Of a stretch of 64,000 bases of DNA, positions 32,880 through 44,214 are shown one piece after another (within the stretch, counting starts at the first letter, position 1; each line of letters opens with the position of its first letter). The notes below the pieces were generated by a model that had not been told where the DNA came from, searched no databases, and saw nothing but the letters and a program-made list of their open reading frames with translations. The translations under genes were made by a program, and so were the position numbers. The stretch comes from Trachythela sp. YZ-2020 (taxonomy: Eukaryota; Cnidaria; Anthozoa; Malacalcyonacea; Clavulariidae), in NCBI GenBank assembly GCA_016169945.1, contig JADLSH010000316.1, positions 1,178,001-1,242,000 of the forward strand, read 5' to 3'.

Positions 32880-33893
32880 CACTATTTTGGATTGCATGGG
32901 TCTTTGCGATGGATACAAAGGTTGTGCAGAGCAATGCAGTTCATGATAACCAGAGAAATGTTGTTTAAGTGGCATTCTGTTTTTTTGTATATAATTCTCC
33001 AACGACCTTTCAACATCCCATAAGCATGTTCTGACACAACCCTGGCCGAACAAAGTCTTCTGTTGAAGTATCTTTCCTTATGTACCCTTGTGCCTTCATT
33101 GTATGCCTTTAATAACCATGAGTGAATGGGGAAAGCTGAATCGCCAACTGTAGTAAATGGAACATTACCATGAGGGTGTAGATTTAATGGGGTGTTTGGG
33201 AACACACAACCATCCTCAATATCTGAATAAAGCTTGCAGAATACCTTTTTTTAAAACTGTAAAAGTTTTTGAGTTGAGTAGTAACATAAACATGAAAACC
33301 ATCCCATGCCCCAACACAGGGAAACTCCCAATTCTCTAGGAAATTCTTAAGTTCTTGGCTCCACTCTTCAAGATTCTTTGGCATTTGAACATACTTGTCA
33401 TACAAACGTTCTACCAAAGCACTACAAACATTTATAAAGATACGGTAAGCAGTTGATTCTGCAACACCAAAGAGATATCCAACTGTTAATAACGTGCAAC
33501 CATGTGCAAGTCTGTATAAACACAAAGCTAACTGGTTGGCTGGTGGGGTGGGATTGGGTATCATGTATGTTGGATTTTTCTGAATACGATCACGAATATT
33601 TTCCATTATTAATTCAAATGTACACCGAAGGAGTTATCATCCCAATTTTCGTAACCAGTAGTCCACCAGTGGTTAACCCTTTCTTCATTTGCAGCTCGTT
33701 TCTTCCTGTTGCCCTTTATCATAACTACTGTTGCAACAGCTAATGCTTGTGCTGTCTCAGCTTCTAAATCTAATTCTTCTATGAAGCGTTTCTTTGAATT
33801 TGCTTGCATCCTCTTATAATAGTTTAATTGAATATCTTGTTCCGCCTTTCGTTTTCTAGAAAAAATCTTAATAAACTCTGCTGTTACCGCCAT
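32880..33893 (-). pseudogene. Harbinger transposase (DDE_Tnp_4 type), frameshifted and internally deleted
   Basis: Three minus-strand frames. 33893-33609 is the N-terminal segment (FIKIFSRKRKAEQDIQLNYY...). 33606-33184 has ANQLALCLYRLAHGCTLLTVGYLFGVAESTAYRIF, a helix-turn-helix-like region, and CVGAWDGFHVYV with the first catalytic Asp. 33205-32882 has FTTVGDSAFPIHSWLLKAY, RRLCSARVVSEHAYGMLKGRWRII and IALHNLCIH. The frame changes at about 33612 and about 33235. The block that should hold the GSxHD motif with the second catalytic Asp, between LKNFYSFKK and LYSDIEDG, is absent, a loss of roughly 30-40 residues. The enzyme therefore looks dead although the partner Myb-like ORF is intact. Confidence 0.87.
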
Positions 33894-34765
33894 TTTGGAA
33901 TTTTCGCGCCATATTTGAAGCTCTCCTCATGCCCTTGCTGTCGTCGTCCGAGCAGCGAGCGAGGCTAGCTCGTTTAAGTTCGTCTGATTCTTCGACCGTC
34001 TTTACACTAGACGAATTATGCGACGGGTACGAAGTTCGTCCAGACGGATAATTCGTCTTAAGCATAAAAACGGCCATTAATATATAATATCAAGTGTACG
34101 TAAATAAGTTATCTTTATCGAGTTGTGTTGTGAGAAACTAGCACATTTATGATGCGCATTAACTGTACAATGGGGTACTATTTGACATTCTAGAAAGGCG
34201 CGCAGCTGCACATTTTTAATATTCAGTTGGGACATTCACCGATAATAAGTGTTAACTACTTCATCAGTCGTATTGAATGACGAGACATATATTTCTGAGA
34301 TATATCACTGTATATGAACGAATTTGCTTTTGCTTTCGATTCCTAATTCATAAACGCTTCCCAACAACAGAGCGTATCGAATAATGACAACATGAAGTAG
34401 AAATTTTCAAAACAAGACATATACACTCCTTCGATAATGTTGTCAATATTATTCAGTACACAACTATACATGTTAAAATAGGTACACTTACAATGAAATT
34501 TATTTGAATTGTCTAGAACTCATCAAGAGTAATTTCTTCCACTGATATTATAAAACACAGGGATGCCGACATGTACATGTACAAGTTTAGGTCCAGCCAG
34601 TTTTTGTCATCAAAGTCTTTACACAAACAGATATTTCGATCAGCTCTCCTTCGATAATGTTGTGAATATTATTCAGTATAACGATACATGTTAACCATGC
34701 AACAAAATATAGATCAACTCACCTTCAAGGGATTCACAAATACTTTGAACCAACCACAATAACTT

Positions 34766-35045
34766 TATCGAATCAGGCCAAATAATATTTCCCAATTATC
34801 TTGCATCACAGCAACTCATTATCGTTTTACGGCTTGTGCCGTAATTACGACCGGTTTTTTCAAAATGTAAATATCTCCAGACGTGTTTATTCTCTGGCAA
34901 CAGGACACGCGTCATTCGATAGCTTATGACTTCCTCTTTAAAATTATATTTAGTTTGTCCCGGTTCATATTACATATCCAAATTAATTTGCATACATGTT
35001 CATAAATTATCTAAAAATTTTACAATTATTGTTGAAATAAATCGG
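34766..35045. other. No gene recognised
   Basis: AT-rich flank between the segmental duplication and the hAT MITE. Nothing was recognised. Confidence 0.4.
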
Positions 35046-35053
35046 AATTGCCA

Positions 35054-35404
35054 CAGGCCCGTAGCTGGGGGGTCCCCAGGGGGGGCAAGCCCCCCTAGCG
35101 GAAAATTGTGCCCCCCTGTGCCCCCCCTAGCACAAATAACAGTAACGTAAATTTTCATTTTGAAAAAGTAAATTTGTTATATATTTCATTTGAAAAAGTG
35201 AGTTTGTTATATATATAAACTTTTAACTATTAAGTAATACATTACTAACGCAATACTATGTGATTTCCGGAAAAAAATAATTCAAACCCCCCCCGTCGAC
35301 AAGAAAAGAAAGAATATATGTCGGAAAAGGTAAAATATTTTGACGAACGCGGACAGACATGGAAACGTGCCCCCCCCAAAAAAAGGGGGCCAGCTACGGG
35401 CCTG
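35054..35404. mobile_element. hAT-type MITE with 8-bp target duplication
   Basis: The termini CAGGCCCGTAGCTGG and CCAGCTACGGGCCTG are exact inverted repeats. AATTGCCA lies immediately outside both ends (35046-35053 and 35405-35412), a perfect 8-bp target duplication. The interior has G- and C-rich runs and no transposase. Confidence 0.9.
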
Positions 35405-35412
35405 AATTGCCA

Positions 35413-36094
35413 GGGCAAGATTTATTATTTTCGAGCAAATGTTAATTCCGAAATTGTAGCACATGTAAAAAGGAATATTATTGGAAAGTTTCATTGCATT
35501 TGAAGAAGTAGAAGTATTTTTTTTTATTTTTTGAAAGTCGCATACAAAATGCCGAGATCGTTGAAATTTGATTCCCGCACACGCAAATTAAATACGAAAT
35601 GCCATATAAGGTCAGTGTTGATTGCTATAAACCAATGAATATTCCGCCATCTAGGCAATTACATCACGCGGAATCGATTGCCGGTACTTTCAATACGCAA
35701 GAGTGCAAAGCCGCGGAGAATTAGCTTCCGAAGTTGCCCGAGCGTGCGCCGACAAAACCGGGATTTCGCAATAAAGACGGCATTTTCACGAGAAAAGTCG
35801 AGAATTGTCATAAAATGGCTAGTTAATTTCATATGGATATTTAAATACATCCTTTCGAACAGGATTTTCAAGAGCTATCCAATGGTCACACTTAGGAGTT
35901 TGTAGCGTGTAAACCAAAGGTAGGAAAGCGAAATGAATATATAATTAGTTTGTATTATTACACTGGCCGTAAGGTCCAGTGTTGAGATTCCCTAATTTTC
36001 TGTGCACATTCTTCGTTTTTTTCGTCAACGTGAAATCGACCTACGTTCATGAAGTGAACCGCTGACCTGAAATGGATCGCGGGCTCAAGTCAAA
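35413..36094. other. No gene recognised
   Basis: Mirror-image open frames at 35659-35905 without motifs. The stretch ends in what could be the 5' leader of the exon-like ATGGCCGGCAG at 36095. Confidence 0.4.
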
Positions 36095-36105
36095 ATGGCC
36101 GGCAG
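36095..36105 (+). other. Possible first coding exon (ATGGCCGGCAG before GTAAGG)
   Basis: AAAATGGCC gives a favourable start context, and CAG/GTAAGG at 36103-36111 is a consensus 5' splice donor. No downstream exon of a recognisable gene is present in the window, so this is only a candidate. Confidence 0.25.
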
Positions 36106-36144
36106 GTAAGGAGTGGAAACTATGCAATAGGATTTTTTGTCTTG

Positions 36145-36440
36145 TTTGTTTATTACTATTGATATAGTGTTCTTTTAATTTTGAAACTTAGCGTACTCAA
36201 ATGTTACTGGTATATTACCTGCGTATTAGTTGAACCCTATAGCCTGTCTACGGACGTTTTAAAATCCTAAAAACGTTTGTGACTTGGGGGCCTTCGGTTT
36301 GTTTACTATTGATGTAGTTTTCTTTGAATTTTTAAACCTAACATACTCGAATGTTTGTAGTATATTACCTGCGTATTAGTTGAACCCTATAGCCTGTCTA
36401 CAGACGTTTTAAAATCCTTGAATGTTTGTGACTTGGAGGC
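36145..36440. repeat. 150-bp direct tandem duplication
   Basis: Two copies with TGTTTACTATTGAT.TAGT, TACCTGCGTATTAGTTGAAC and TATAGCCTGTCTAC.GACG. GCGTATTAGT lies at 36221 and 36371, exactly 150 bp apart. The two copies differ by a modest number of substitutions. Confidence 0.85.
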
Positions 36441-36983
36441 CTTGGAGACATAGAAATTTCGCAACGGTTATCATAGGGTCGTATAGTTTTCACACACCAG
36501 CACGCATTATAAGGCCAGTGTGAACGCCTGAGCAGGCGTCTTGTTGTTATTAAATTTGTAAACAATACAAAGTTCAGAGGTGTTTGAAAGGGGCTAAATT
36601 GGCCGCGTAGCATTGTAAACAAACACAATTTACTTCTCTAAAGACATCGTAAAACGCTGAATGAAACGATGGTATTTTCATCTACATAGCATGCACTGAA
36701 CCGAAGATATGAAAACTGCAAAAGTAAGACGATATCGTCTACTTTAGTCAGCACAAAACAATAAGGAGTTATTTAAAAGAAAATATTTTCTCAGGTTCAT
36801 CTGAAGTTAATAATTTGATATGACATATTGCAAAGCACTGAGATATATGAAGCAAATTTTTTTCTTGAGTTTAAGTATGGGAAAATCCCGGCATACTATA
36901 ATTCTGTGGTGACAAAAAGTTGCTGACTAATCCATGGCTTTGGCGTCGAAACCAATGGGGGGTATGCGTGGGTGTTAATCCTA

Positions 36984-37212
36984 AAGTCCATTCTGCGCAT
37001 ATTCTATGGGGGGTCCCGCGATGTAAACAATGCCCAAATTTCGCGTTGTTTCGACTAAAATTCGACATCTTCTAAATCAGAAACTCGAATCTGTATTTAT
37101 TTAAAGCATAGCAAACCAGAACACATAATATTTTGTTAAACATAGCATGTTTAAAATGTAAACAAACGGACGTTGCCGGTTTGTTTACATCGGGACTTTT
37201 GCATCACCATTA
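36984..37212. mobile_element. MITE with TAAAGTCC / GATGTAAACAA ends
   Basis: The left end has TAAAGTCCATTCTGCGCATA and CGATGTAAACAATGCCC. The right end in reverse complement is GGTGATGCAAAAGTCCCG then ATGTAAACAAACCGGCAAC. The same two ends bracket 49503-51266, which holds a LINE, so this is the short version of that element. Confidence 0.75.
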
Positions 37213-37946
37213 ATAAATATATGGTAAAATAACAAAAGTAAACGGCATTTTTCGCCGGAATATGTTTTTTTTCCCAAATTGTTTTGTTTCACCACACGAA
37301 GGATAACGCAAAGTGCCAAATTTGTGTTCAAATTTTGCGAGATTTTTTAAAATGCATTTGGGAGAGTCAAGTATAAACGGGTATGCTGAGCCGTATGGCC
37401 GTTTAATATATAGTTAGCTTCAATCTTTGACAGAAACTATATAAAGCTACAGATTATAGAAATATGATATAAATGCATGTACTTATATCTAAAGAACATA
37501 ATTCTTGTGATTGTGTGGCTAAGCTTGTTGCGCAAATAGGTTCTAGTGTTAGAATTAGTAAGAATTAGTCTATAAGTGTATTTTAAACTAAAATTGTGAT
37601 TTTATTCTGTATACAAGAGTGTGTTTAGTGTTTTGATGCAGCGCAGTATTAGAGAGCGGTGCTCTTTAGAAAATATTCTATTTGTATCTGCCTTCGCAAC
37701 GGAATTGCGCATATTTTCCAAAATTCTGGAGAGAGTTAATTAACTAAATGACAGAGCATTGAAATATACTCACTTTGAACTTAAAAACAAAGTAGTAGAA
37801 GATAATAAATGTCCGAGGCTGATTAAAGATCTAACTATTATTCTAACAATTCTCTAACAATTATTCGAGGGCGCTTATTCGAGGGCGGCGCTCTTTAGTA
37901 TTTTTGCTGTCATATGCAAATACGACTCATATTGTAGCTTTGGACT
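37213..37946. other. No gene; repeat shared with 56.3-56.6 kb
   Basis: GAGGGCGGCGCTCTTTAGTA and TTTTTGCTGTCATATGC at about 37880-37920 recur at 56349-56405, and GTAGCTT.GGACTAT follows both. Otherwise nothing was recognised. Confidence 0.6.
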
Positions 37947-38128
37947 ATAGACCACTTTCATAATTCAGATGAGTTTAAATATTCTTTTATGTGCATCTTA
38001 GTAAGCCTCATTGACCTCGTTTAGGTTAATAAATTATATTCAATTTCAGTCACAGAAACGAGGCAGATAAGGCTTAAGATGCACATAAAATAATATTTAA
38101 ACTCATCTGAATTATGAAAGTGGTCTAT
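37947..38128. mobile_element. MITE with ~55-bp inverted termini
   Basis: ATAGACCACTTTCATAATTC...GATGCACATAAAATAATATTT-type arms mirror one another, with a ~70-bp centre. TA-like flanks suggest a TA target but this is not certain. No coding sequence. Confidence 0.8.
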
Positions 38129-38461
38129 GTTTTAGTCATATGACGATGACTAAAACATATTCGAAAGCTAAAATAACAATGTGGGGTATGCGTGGGCGCA
38201 CTCGGACAAACAAAACCGCGATCCTTAATAAATAGGTAAAAGTAAACGGCATTTTTCGCCATTATAGTATTGTTTCCTTGATACGTTATTGATCTGGTTA
38301 AAACACAAGTACGTAACTCAAAATGCACAATTATTCTAAGATGCTCCCAAGAAAATTGCATGCGTTTTGTGTGAGTGACTTGGGTGACTGTGGAAGTGCA
38401 AGTTTGTGACACCCCAAACAAGCCACGACGACTTGGCTCTGCCAGCCGTAGTAACTATATA

Positions 38462-40140
38462 CAGGGTGTCTCAAAAAAACCCAAAATCATTGAAATAACG
38501 TATTGTTCGAATTTCAATGCCGTAACACAAAGGATTTTGACAGGGTGATTAATTTGTTTAAAAAAATTAAAATATCTTTGTAAAGTGAACGTTTGTTTGC
38601 TCATGGGAATTTAAAAATGCTTCGTAAATTGTAAAAGAAATTACGGATTAACAAAAATGAGAACATTACAAATTATTCCTGTCATCACTTCGAGAGAAAT
38701 GGTTCAACTAACCCCCGAACAAAGAGTTTTTGTCGTGTTAAATTATACGAGAACACAAAGTACGACACAAGTGCGAAACGCTTTTCGAGAAAGGTTCCCA
38801 AATCGCAATCCACCTGCGGCAAGCACAATTTTGGAAAACGTAAGGAAATACGACAACTCCGGAACCAGTCTAAACCTCAATAAAGGCAATTCCGGCAGAA
38901 GAAGAACTACTCGAACTGCAGAAAACATTGACGCTGTTAGGGATCTACTGCAGGAAAACCCTCACATGAGTGCTCGTCGCAACCCTATTCAAATTTCTCG
39001 TGCAAGCTTTAACCGCATAACAAGGCAGGACATAAAATGGCACCCATATCGAATGCATGTACGACACGAATTGTTGCCAGCCGACTTTGCCCGTCGATTA
39101 CGCTTTTCCGTTTGGCTTAACGAACGCTGCCGCCGAGAAAATTTCTTGGATAGTTTCCTTATCGGAGACGAAGCATCATTTGTAATGAATGGCGAAGTCA
39201 ACACCCAAAACGTACGACAGTATGCGCCTAAAGGACACCCGCCTGCGTTTAATTTTGAAAGGAGCCATTCTCGTGTGCATCTGACGGTCTGGGCAGCGCT
39301 TTGTGGTAACGGAATGATTTTTGGGCCTTACTTTTTCGAACAGAATGTAAACGGAATCGCCTATCTCCGAATGTTCAATGAATTTGTCTTCCGCAACTAG
39401 CTGAACGTTTTAATAATCAGCATTGGGAGGAATGTTTCGGGGTCTATGGTGGGCTCAAGACGGCGCGCCTGCACATCGCCTGATCGCAGTCAGAGATCGG
39501 CTGAATGCTGTGTTTGGGAACAACCGTGTCATTGCGCTGGGTCATAATGTTGAATGGCCACCTCGGTCACCGGACTTGACACCATGCGACTTCTTTTTGT
39601 GGGGGTATATTAAAGATAAGGTATTCTCAAGTCCACCGCGCGATATTGACGAGTTGCGCCAAAAAATCATCCGAGAATTTAACGCTTTGCGAGAGCAGCC
39701 TGCCTTCGTTACACGGGCAGTTCGAGATATGCACAGGCGAACAATGCTTTGTGTTGCAAGAGAAGGGGGACACGTCGAAGGTCACGGCGCTTGATGATTT
39801 TGTAAATAATTGTTAATGTGTAAATAATTGCGCTTGGAAAAACTGTAAATACTATCTTAACTGTAAATAATATAAATTTGTTTGCTTATAAGTACATATT
39901 GATTAACAGCCACTAAAAGGGCTAGCATAATTTCTTGCATAAGATTTGATTCCAGTTTTAATATGCATTCGTGGGTTTAGTACTTTATGCCTGACATAAC
40001 AAGTTTACGCTGAGTATTACCATTCATTATAGCAGTTATGTCAATCTTTTATGCACTCGTGGGATTAACTTAGTGCTAGGGCATTGAAATTCGAACAATA
40101 CGTCAATTTCAATGGTTTTGGTTTTTTTTGAGACACCCTG
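38462..40140 (+). mobile_element. IS630/Tc1/mariner-superfamily transposon (1679 bp)
   Basis: The ends CAGGGTGTCTCAAAAAAA and TTTTTTTGAGACACCCTG are inverted and extend about 61 bp through CGTATTGTTCGAATTTCAAT. TA lies outside both ends (38460-38461, 40141-40142). Copy A at about 25829 reads straight through as ACTATATACACCTCG, the exact empty site with a single TA. The element holds one transposase pseudogene on the plus strand. Confidence 0.95.
38657..39794 (+). pseudogene. Mariner-like transposase (DDD, long D-D spacing), two frameshifts
   Basis: The start ATG is at 38657, with a later in-frame Met at 38699. The N-terminal helix-turn-helix part has LTPEQRVFVVLNY, VRNAFRERFPNRNPP (DUF4817-like) and RTAENIDAVRDLL. 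The first catalytic Asp is in FLIGDEASFVMNG. After frame changes near 39395 and near 39440 (a GGGG run) come WAQDGAPAHR with the second Asp and RSPDLTPCDFFLWGYIKDKVF with the third. I count 42 residues between the second and third Asp. TAG at 39398 ends the first frame. Confidence 0.9.
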
Positions 40141-41000
40141 TACATCTCGTCCCAATGGGAATACTTGTCCCTAGAGTCATGCTATTGTTGCTTTATTGTG
40201 TTTGCCCCCTTTGACACTTTGCTAAATGGCGTCCGTAATTGCGAAACTGCCTATTGTTGAATTATTCAATATTACTCCTTCGTGGGCAAATGTTGACTCA
40301 AGGCCGCCTACACTACGCGTGATTAAATTTAAATTTGATAAATATCCATCCTAGATAGTTAAGTGAACACTAATTTACCATTACCATGCAATTTATGCGC
40401 TATTTTATCAAATTTATTTTTACAATGAAATTTCATTGGATGCCTTTCCATGCCGGTGCCAAAAATCTGGTTTGCTTAGCAATTGATTTCGTTTATAATC
40501 AGATACAAAGAGTGAGATATTTTTGGTGAGGCCACAGTTTGATAGCATGTTTACAAAAGGTTATGACCACAAGTCAATCCATTGTATTTCACACAAAGCA
40601 GCACAGGAATCACCCATTCATATTTTCTCTTTGAATTCCGGAAATACCTTGTCAAAACAAAACAGGGTTGGTAGGGCTTCAGCGCATGTTCGGAGCCAAA
40701 TACCATTCAAAAAGTAGCCAAATCTACCAAAAGAGGAAAAACATCTTTCCGCCGAAAAGAAGCCAAAAACAAGCCAAATTGGGACCTCTGCGACTCTGCG
40801 AGTATCAAACTTACAATTGGTCGAATTTCATCAATCCTGATTGGCTAGAATTACAATCAGGTTCTTTCTGACAATGACATTATGCACCTATCAATGTAAA
40901 TCCCCGGGGGGAGGGGGTGCGCACAAGGGGTGTGGTTTGCCTTGAACGCTCATCCCAGCCCTTGGGCACAATACACATTTGCATGATGTCAATGTTAACG

Positions 41001-41941
41001 TAGCCTGCGTGGCAGGCGTTCTATTGTGGGGGAGGGAGTTTTGTTTAGAGCGCGCGCTTTTTTTTTGAGAGAGCGCGGTAGGTGAGAAGTTAGGGGGGGA
41101 GGGGAAAAAGCGAAGGGAGAGGCGAAATGAACGCCTGCCCAAATCCTATTCATAAACGAGACATTTGTGTCCAAAACCTTCGGTTAAATTCCCATTGGCT
41201 AATATGCGCTGTGCGTCAACACTCAGCGAGATCTGTCAACAAATCGGCAATACGCTTGAAAAGTGTTTGAAACAACTGCACCTTATCGCATGGTGGGATT
41301 CTATTTCGTCAGACAGTGGAGCATCTGAGCGTTTAGGTTGAAATTATTCTTAAGCCGGAACAGCAAAAATCCGTTACCGAGCTGCTTTTTGGTCTAGAAG
41401 TGCTTGCTGTTCTGCCAACGGGCTTTGGGAAAAGCTTAACTTTCAAGTGTTTACAATAGCCAAATCGAAGCTAGAGTTTGTAGATGCCGGTATTCAATCG
41501 TGTAGTATAGTGGTATGTCCTTTGGAGAGCATTATGAAAGACCAGATTGCTGAAGCACAGTCTCTTGGAATGACTGCATGTTCACTTACTGATACGAAAT
41601 TAGCCGAAGTATCTCAGAATCCACCACAACTTCTGTTTGCAAGCGAACACCTACAGCGATGTTCTGGCACATCAATTAACATCAGTTTCCGGAGCGTTAG
41701 CGCTCAATTTGCGCAACGTTTTTTCATTGCTTATTTGAAGAGGTGTTACTATAATTTCCAGTCGTATTTGTTTTAGCCTTGTCTCGTTTATGAATAGGAT
41801 TTGGGCAGGCGTTCATTTCGCCTCTCCCTTCGCTTTTTCTCCTCCCCCCCTAACTTCTCACCTAGCGCGCGCTCTCAAAAAAAAGCGCGCGCTCTAAACA
41901 AAACTCCCTCCCCCACAATAGAATGCCTGCCACGCAGGCTA
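41001..41941. mobile_element. Long-TIR element (941 bp) carrying a RecQ-helicase fragment
   Basis: TIRs of about 161 bp (41001-41162 and 41781-41941) start TAGCCTGCGTGGCAGGC and run through GAGGGAGTTTTG, a GAGCGCGCGC palindromic patch, AGGCGAAATGAACGCCTGCC and CCTATTCATAAACGAGAC. ATGTTAACG flanks both ends (40992-41000, 41942-41950), a 9-bp target duplication. No transposase is present, so it is non-autonomous. The helicase fragment lies between the TIRs. Options are a derivative of the helicase-encoding Academ lineage or a MULE-type element that captured a host fragment. Confidence 0.88.
41349..41665 (+). pseudogene. RecQ-like SF2 helicase fragment inside the TIR element
   Basis: LKPEQQKSVTELLFGLEVLAVLPTGFGKSLTF (41349-41440) holds the Q-motif-like LKPEQ and Walker A PTGFGKS. 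After a one-base shift near 41443, SIVVCPLESIMKDQIAEAQSLGMTA and QLLFASE give motif Ia and following blocks. About 105 residues are preserved and there is no DEAH box. Frame and order match RecQ helicases. No second half of the helicase is present. Confidence 0.82.
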
Positions 41942-42619
41942 ATGTTAACGTTAACACTGATATTTTCTAATAAAAGAAAACTTAACCAAAGCTATTTTTA
42001 GTATGTTTCAATTTAATCTGGCCCCTGATGGGGGCTCTTGATACATTTGACTTATATCTGTCTCCCTACCTACGGGAATTTTACTTCAAATTTCATTTTT
42101 TTGTCAAATCTTCACCCCTGGCCCGCACCCCCAACCACCGGGATTTACATTGATTTTCATACAATCAACATTTTATACTTATTAAGAATCGATAACATTT
42201 ACGCAAATTTCTTGTAAACTGTGAAGGGGCCAAAAAGAAGCCAAAAGGCCATACTTTTATATCGCGGCCAAAAGAAAAATAAAGAAGCCAAAATCGACTA
42301 GTTATTTGATTACCATGAGGCCAATCTACCATCAAAGTAACGTGGGTTTTGTTACAGGGTTAAGGTTCTAAGGTTCAAGAACAAATGGAATTCCGGAAAT
42401 ACCTTGTCATAACAAAACCCACGTTACTTTGATAAGGTTCAAGGACACTGCGTGATAGTGTTTTTTGTCAAACCAGCTCAATATAATGCAGTGTACGACA
42501 ATTTATTATACTGTATATTTATGTTCTGTACCGTATTGAAATTACTGTGTGAATTGAATAACTAGGTTTTGTTTTAAGTAGATTCTACCTTCTACTACCT
42601 TGTAATATACAATACAACA

Positions 42620-42800
42620 CGATGAAATTCAAGTAAGACAAGACAAGACAAAAGGACAAGACAAGGCATTATGCCAAGACACAACAAAATGCAATATAAT
42701 ACAGTTCAGCAATCAGCACTGTACAGTACAGTACAGCGTTCCACAATACAGTACACTACAGCACAGTATGCTAGTGTACAACAAAGAGCAGCACAGTACA
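42620..42800. repeat. Degenerate ACAAG / CAGTA simple repeat, copy B
   Basis: Counterpart of 28225-28395, with extra ACAGTACAGTACAG expansion. The 110-codon frame over it is a compositional artefact. Confidence 0.8.
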
Positions 42801-43340
42801 CAGGGGCAGATCCAGGGGGTGGCAAATGTTTCCAACATTTTAAAATACTTCTATTGCATTTTCTACGGAAATTCTTCACCCGAGTCAAAAGTTCACGAAA
42901 TATTTACTATAAAATTGCTGTATACCTATTTACGAGAATGGGGAAAACCCGCAATGAAGAGTTTGCTTTATATTGCATATTAAATTTCTTGTTCGTAACA
43001 TAGACTGCGATTTTGAGCCATTTTTAGCCACTCTGGATGGTTGCAAACCAATCACAGCGCGAGTTTTCGTGACGTGCCACTCCAAGCTAATTTTGCAATG
43101 GCATGCAAGATGATCTAAGACAATGGCTCTGTGACAATGGCACTGCGAGAGCATCGCCGATATATGAAAACCAGAAGCCAAACGTTGGACGGAACAGTTT
43201 ACTGACGAGCGTAAGCATTTTGTTTCCTCATGCCAGACGAAATAGCCAAGCAAATTTTTTCCGCCACATACTTATAAACATGGACACAGATTTACTGCTA
43301 GAATATACAGGGGCGGATCGAGGATTTTTCGTACGTTAAG

Positions 43341-43484
43341 ACGGTTTTCCACTTGCGAATTTTTTCGTGCGAAGCGAATTTTTCATTTGTCTTTGGTCTC
43401 TCAACTGGAACCATGTGGAACTAATTGGATAAAGACAAAAGAAAAATTCGCTTCGCGCGAAAAAAATCGCAAGGGAAAACCGGC
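43341..43484. mobile_element. Foldback MITE with ACGGTTTTCC ends
   Basis: ACGGTTTTCCACTTGCGAAT, then CGAAGCGAATTTTTC, is mirrored by GAAAAATTCGCTTCGCGCGA and CGCAAGGGAAAACCGGC around a ~50-bp centre. No coding sequence. Confidence 0.75.
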
Positions 43485-44214
43485 TTTAGTCAAAATTTTC
43501 GTTGGTACACAACCGGGGGGGGGACAATTTTTTCAGGGGGGGGGGCTTTGGAGGAAATTGCTCAATTTCCGCATCAGTCCCAGTCAACCCTATAGCCCCC
43601 CACCTAACATACACAGAGCTGTACACGCAATTCCCAGTAGCAGCAGATCTAATAAACAAACCAGACATGGAGTTAAATATTAATCTCCATTTCAAATATT
43701 TATAGTTTACACAAACTACTGTACATGATATCAGTATTACAACGTGTTTTAAGAGTAAAGGATAAAATGTTTTGGTCCTGGGAAGCCAATTAGCCAAAGG
43801 CTATTTCAGAATAGGACCAATTTGCTGCCTATAGCTATATTCTATTTTTAACAAACACAATTTTACATCACATGTGAGATCGTATTACACCATCACCATG
43901 CCATACGGTCCAACACACATCAAGTCAAAAATACATCATATTTATATAAGAATATTTTGGTTCGGTTGAAGTCGATAATATATATCCAAACATTAGGCGA
44001 TTAATATCAAGCAACAAAAGCATAAACAAAATGCCTTAATGCCTATGTTATATACAGTTCGCCTAATCGGCTGGGTTTCGACCGCAGTAATATGCAAAAA
44101 TTGCAAATTTCATAAACATAGCCAGCGGGTCATCGCCTCACGCGCGCAGATTGCTCTGTAAATACAAGTCGAAAACCACCACAATAAATGTAGTTAAAAT
44201 AGAATATATTTGAC

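Larger units (their letters stand above)
29551..34076. mobile_element. PIF/Harbinger DNA transposon, ~4.5 kb
   Basis: The left end GGCCGTTTTTATGCTTAAG (from 29553) and the right end CTTAAGCATAAAAACGGCC (to 34075) are inverted repeats extending through GAATTATCCGTCTGGACGAA. The flanks are TTAA on both sides, compatible with the 3-bp TWA target of this superfamily. It carries the two diagnostic genes in divergent outer positions: a Myb-like protein (plus, left) and a DDE_Tnp_4 transposase (minus, right). Between them are nested SINEs and a foldback element. It is absent from copy B of the segmental duplication. Confidence 0.9.
25648..34765. repeat. Segmental duplication, copy A
   Basis: Collinear with 38267-45912 from TATTGTTTCCTTGATACG (25650/38272) to CTTCAAGGGATTCAC.AATAC (about 34736/45880), with high identity by eye. 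Copy A includes a private Harbinger (29551-34076) and a private segment at about 26395-26890. It lacks the mariner-like and helicase-bearing insertions of copy B and shows their uninterrupted target sequence. No coding sequence is shared beyond mobile-element pieces. Confidence 0.85.
40885..42155. mobile_element. GC-rich MITE (copy B) split by the helicase-bearing element
   Basis: The left end TCAATGTAAATCCCCGGGGG (40892) and the right end CCACCGGGATTTACATTGA (to about 42155) correspond to the intact 152-bp MITE at 26964-27115. The sequence between is interrupted by 41001-41941 and flanking unrelated sequence (41951-42110). Confidence 0.75.

Noticed and set aside
41801..42001. 66-codon ORF similar to the minus-strand ORF at 40891-41142
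   Set aside because: Both are the two inverted TIRs of the helicase-bearing element read outward, not genes.
42671..43003. 110-codon plus-strand ORF
   Set aside because: It reads through CAGTA/ACAAG simple repeat, and the duplicated counterpart at 28.2 kb is open in different frames. It is a compositional artefact.
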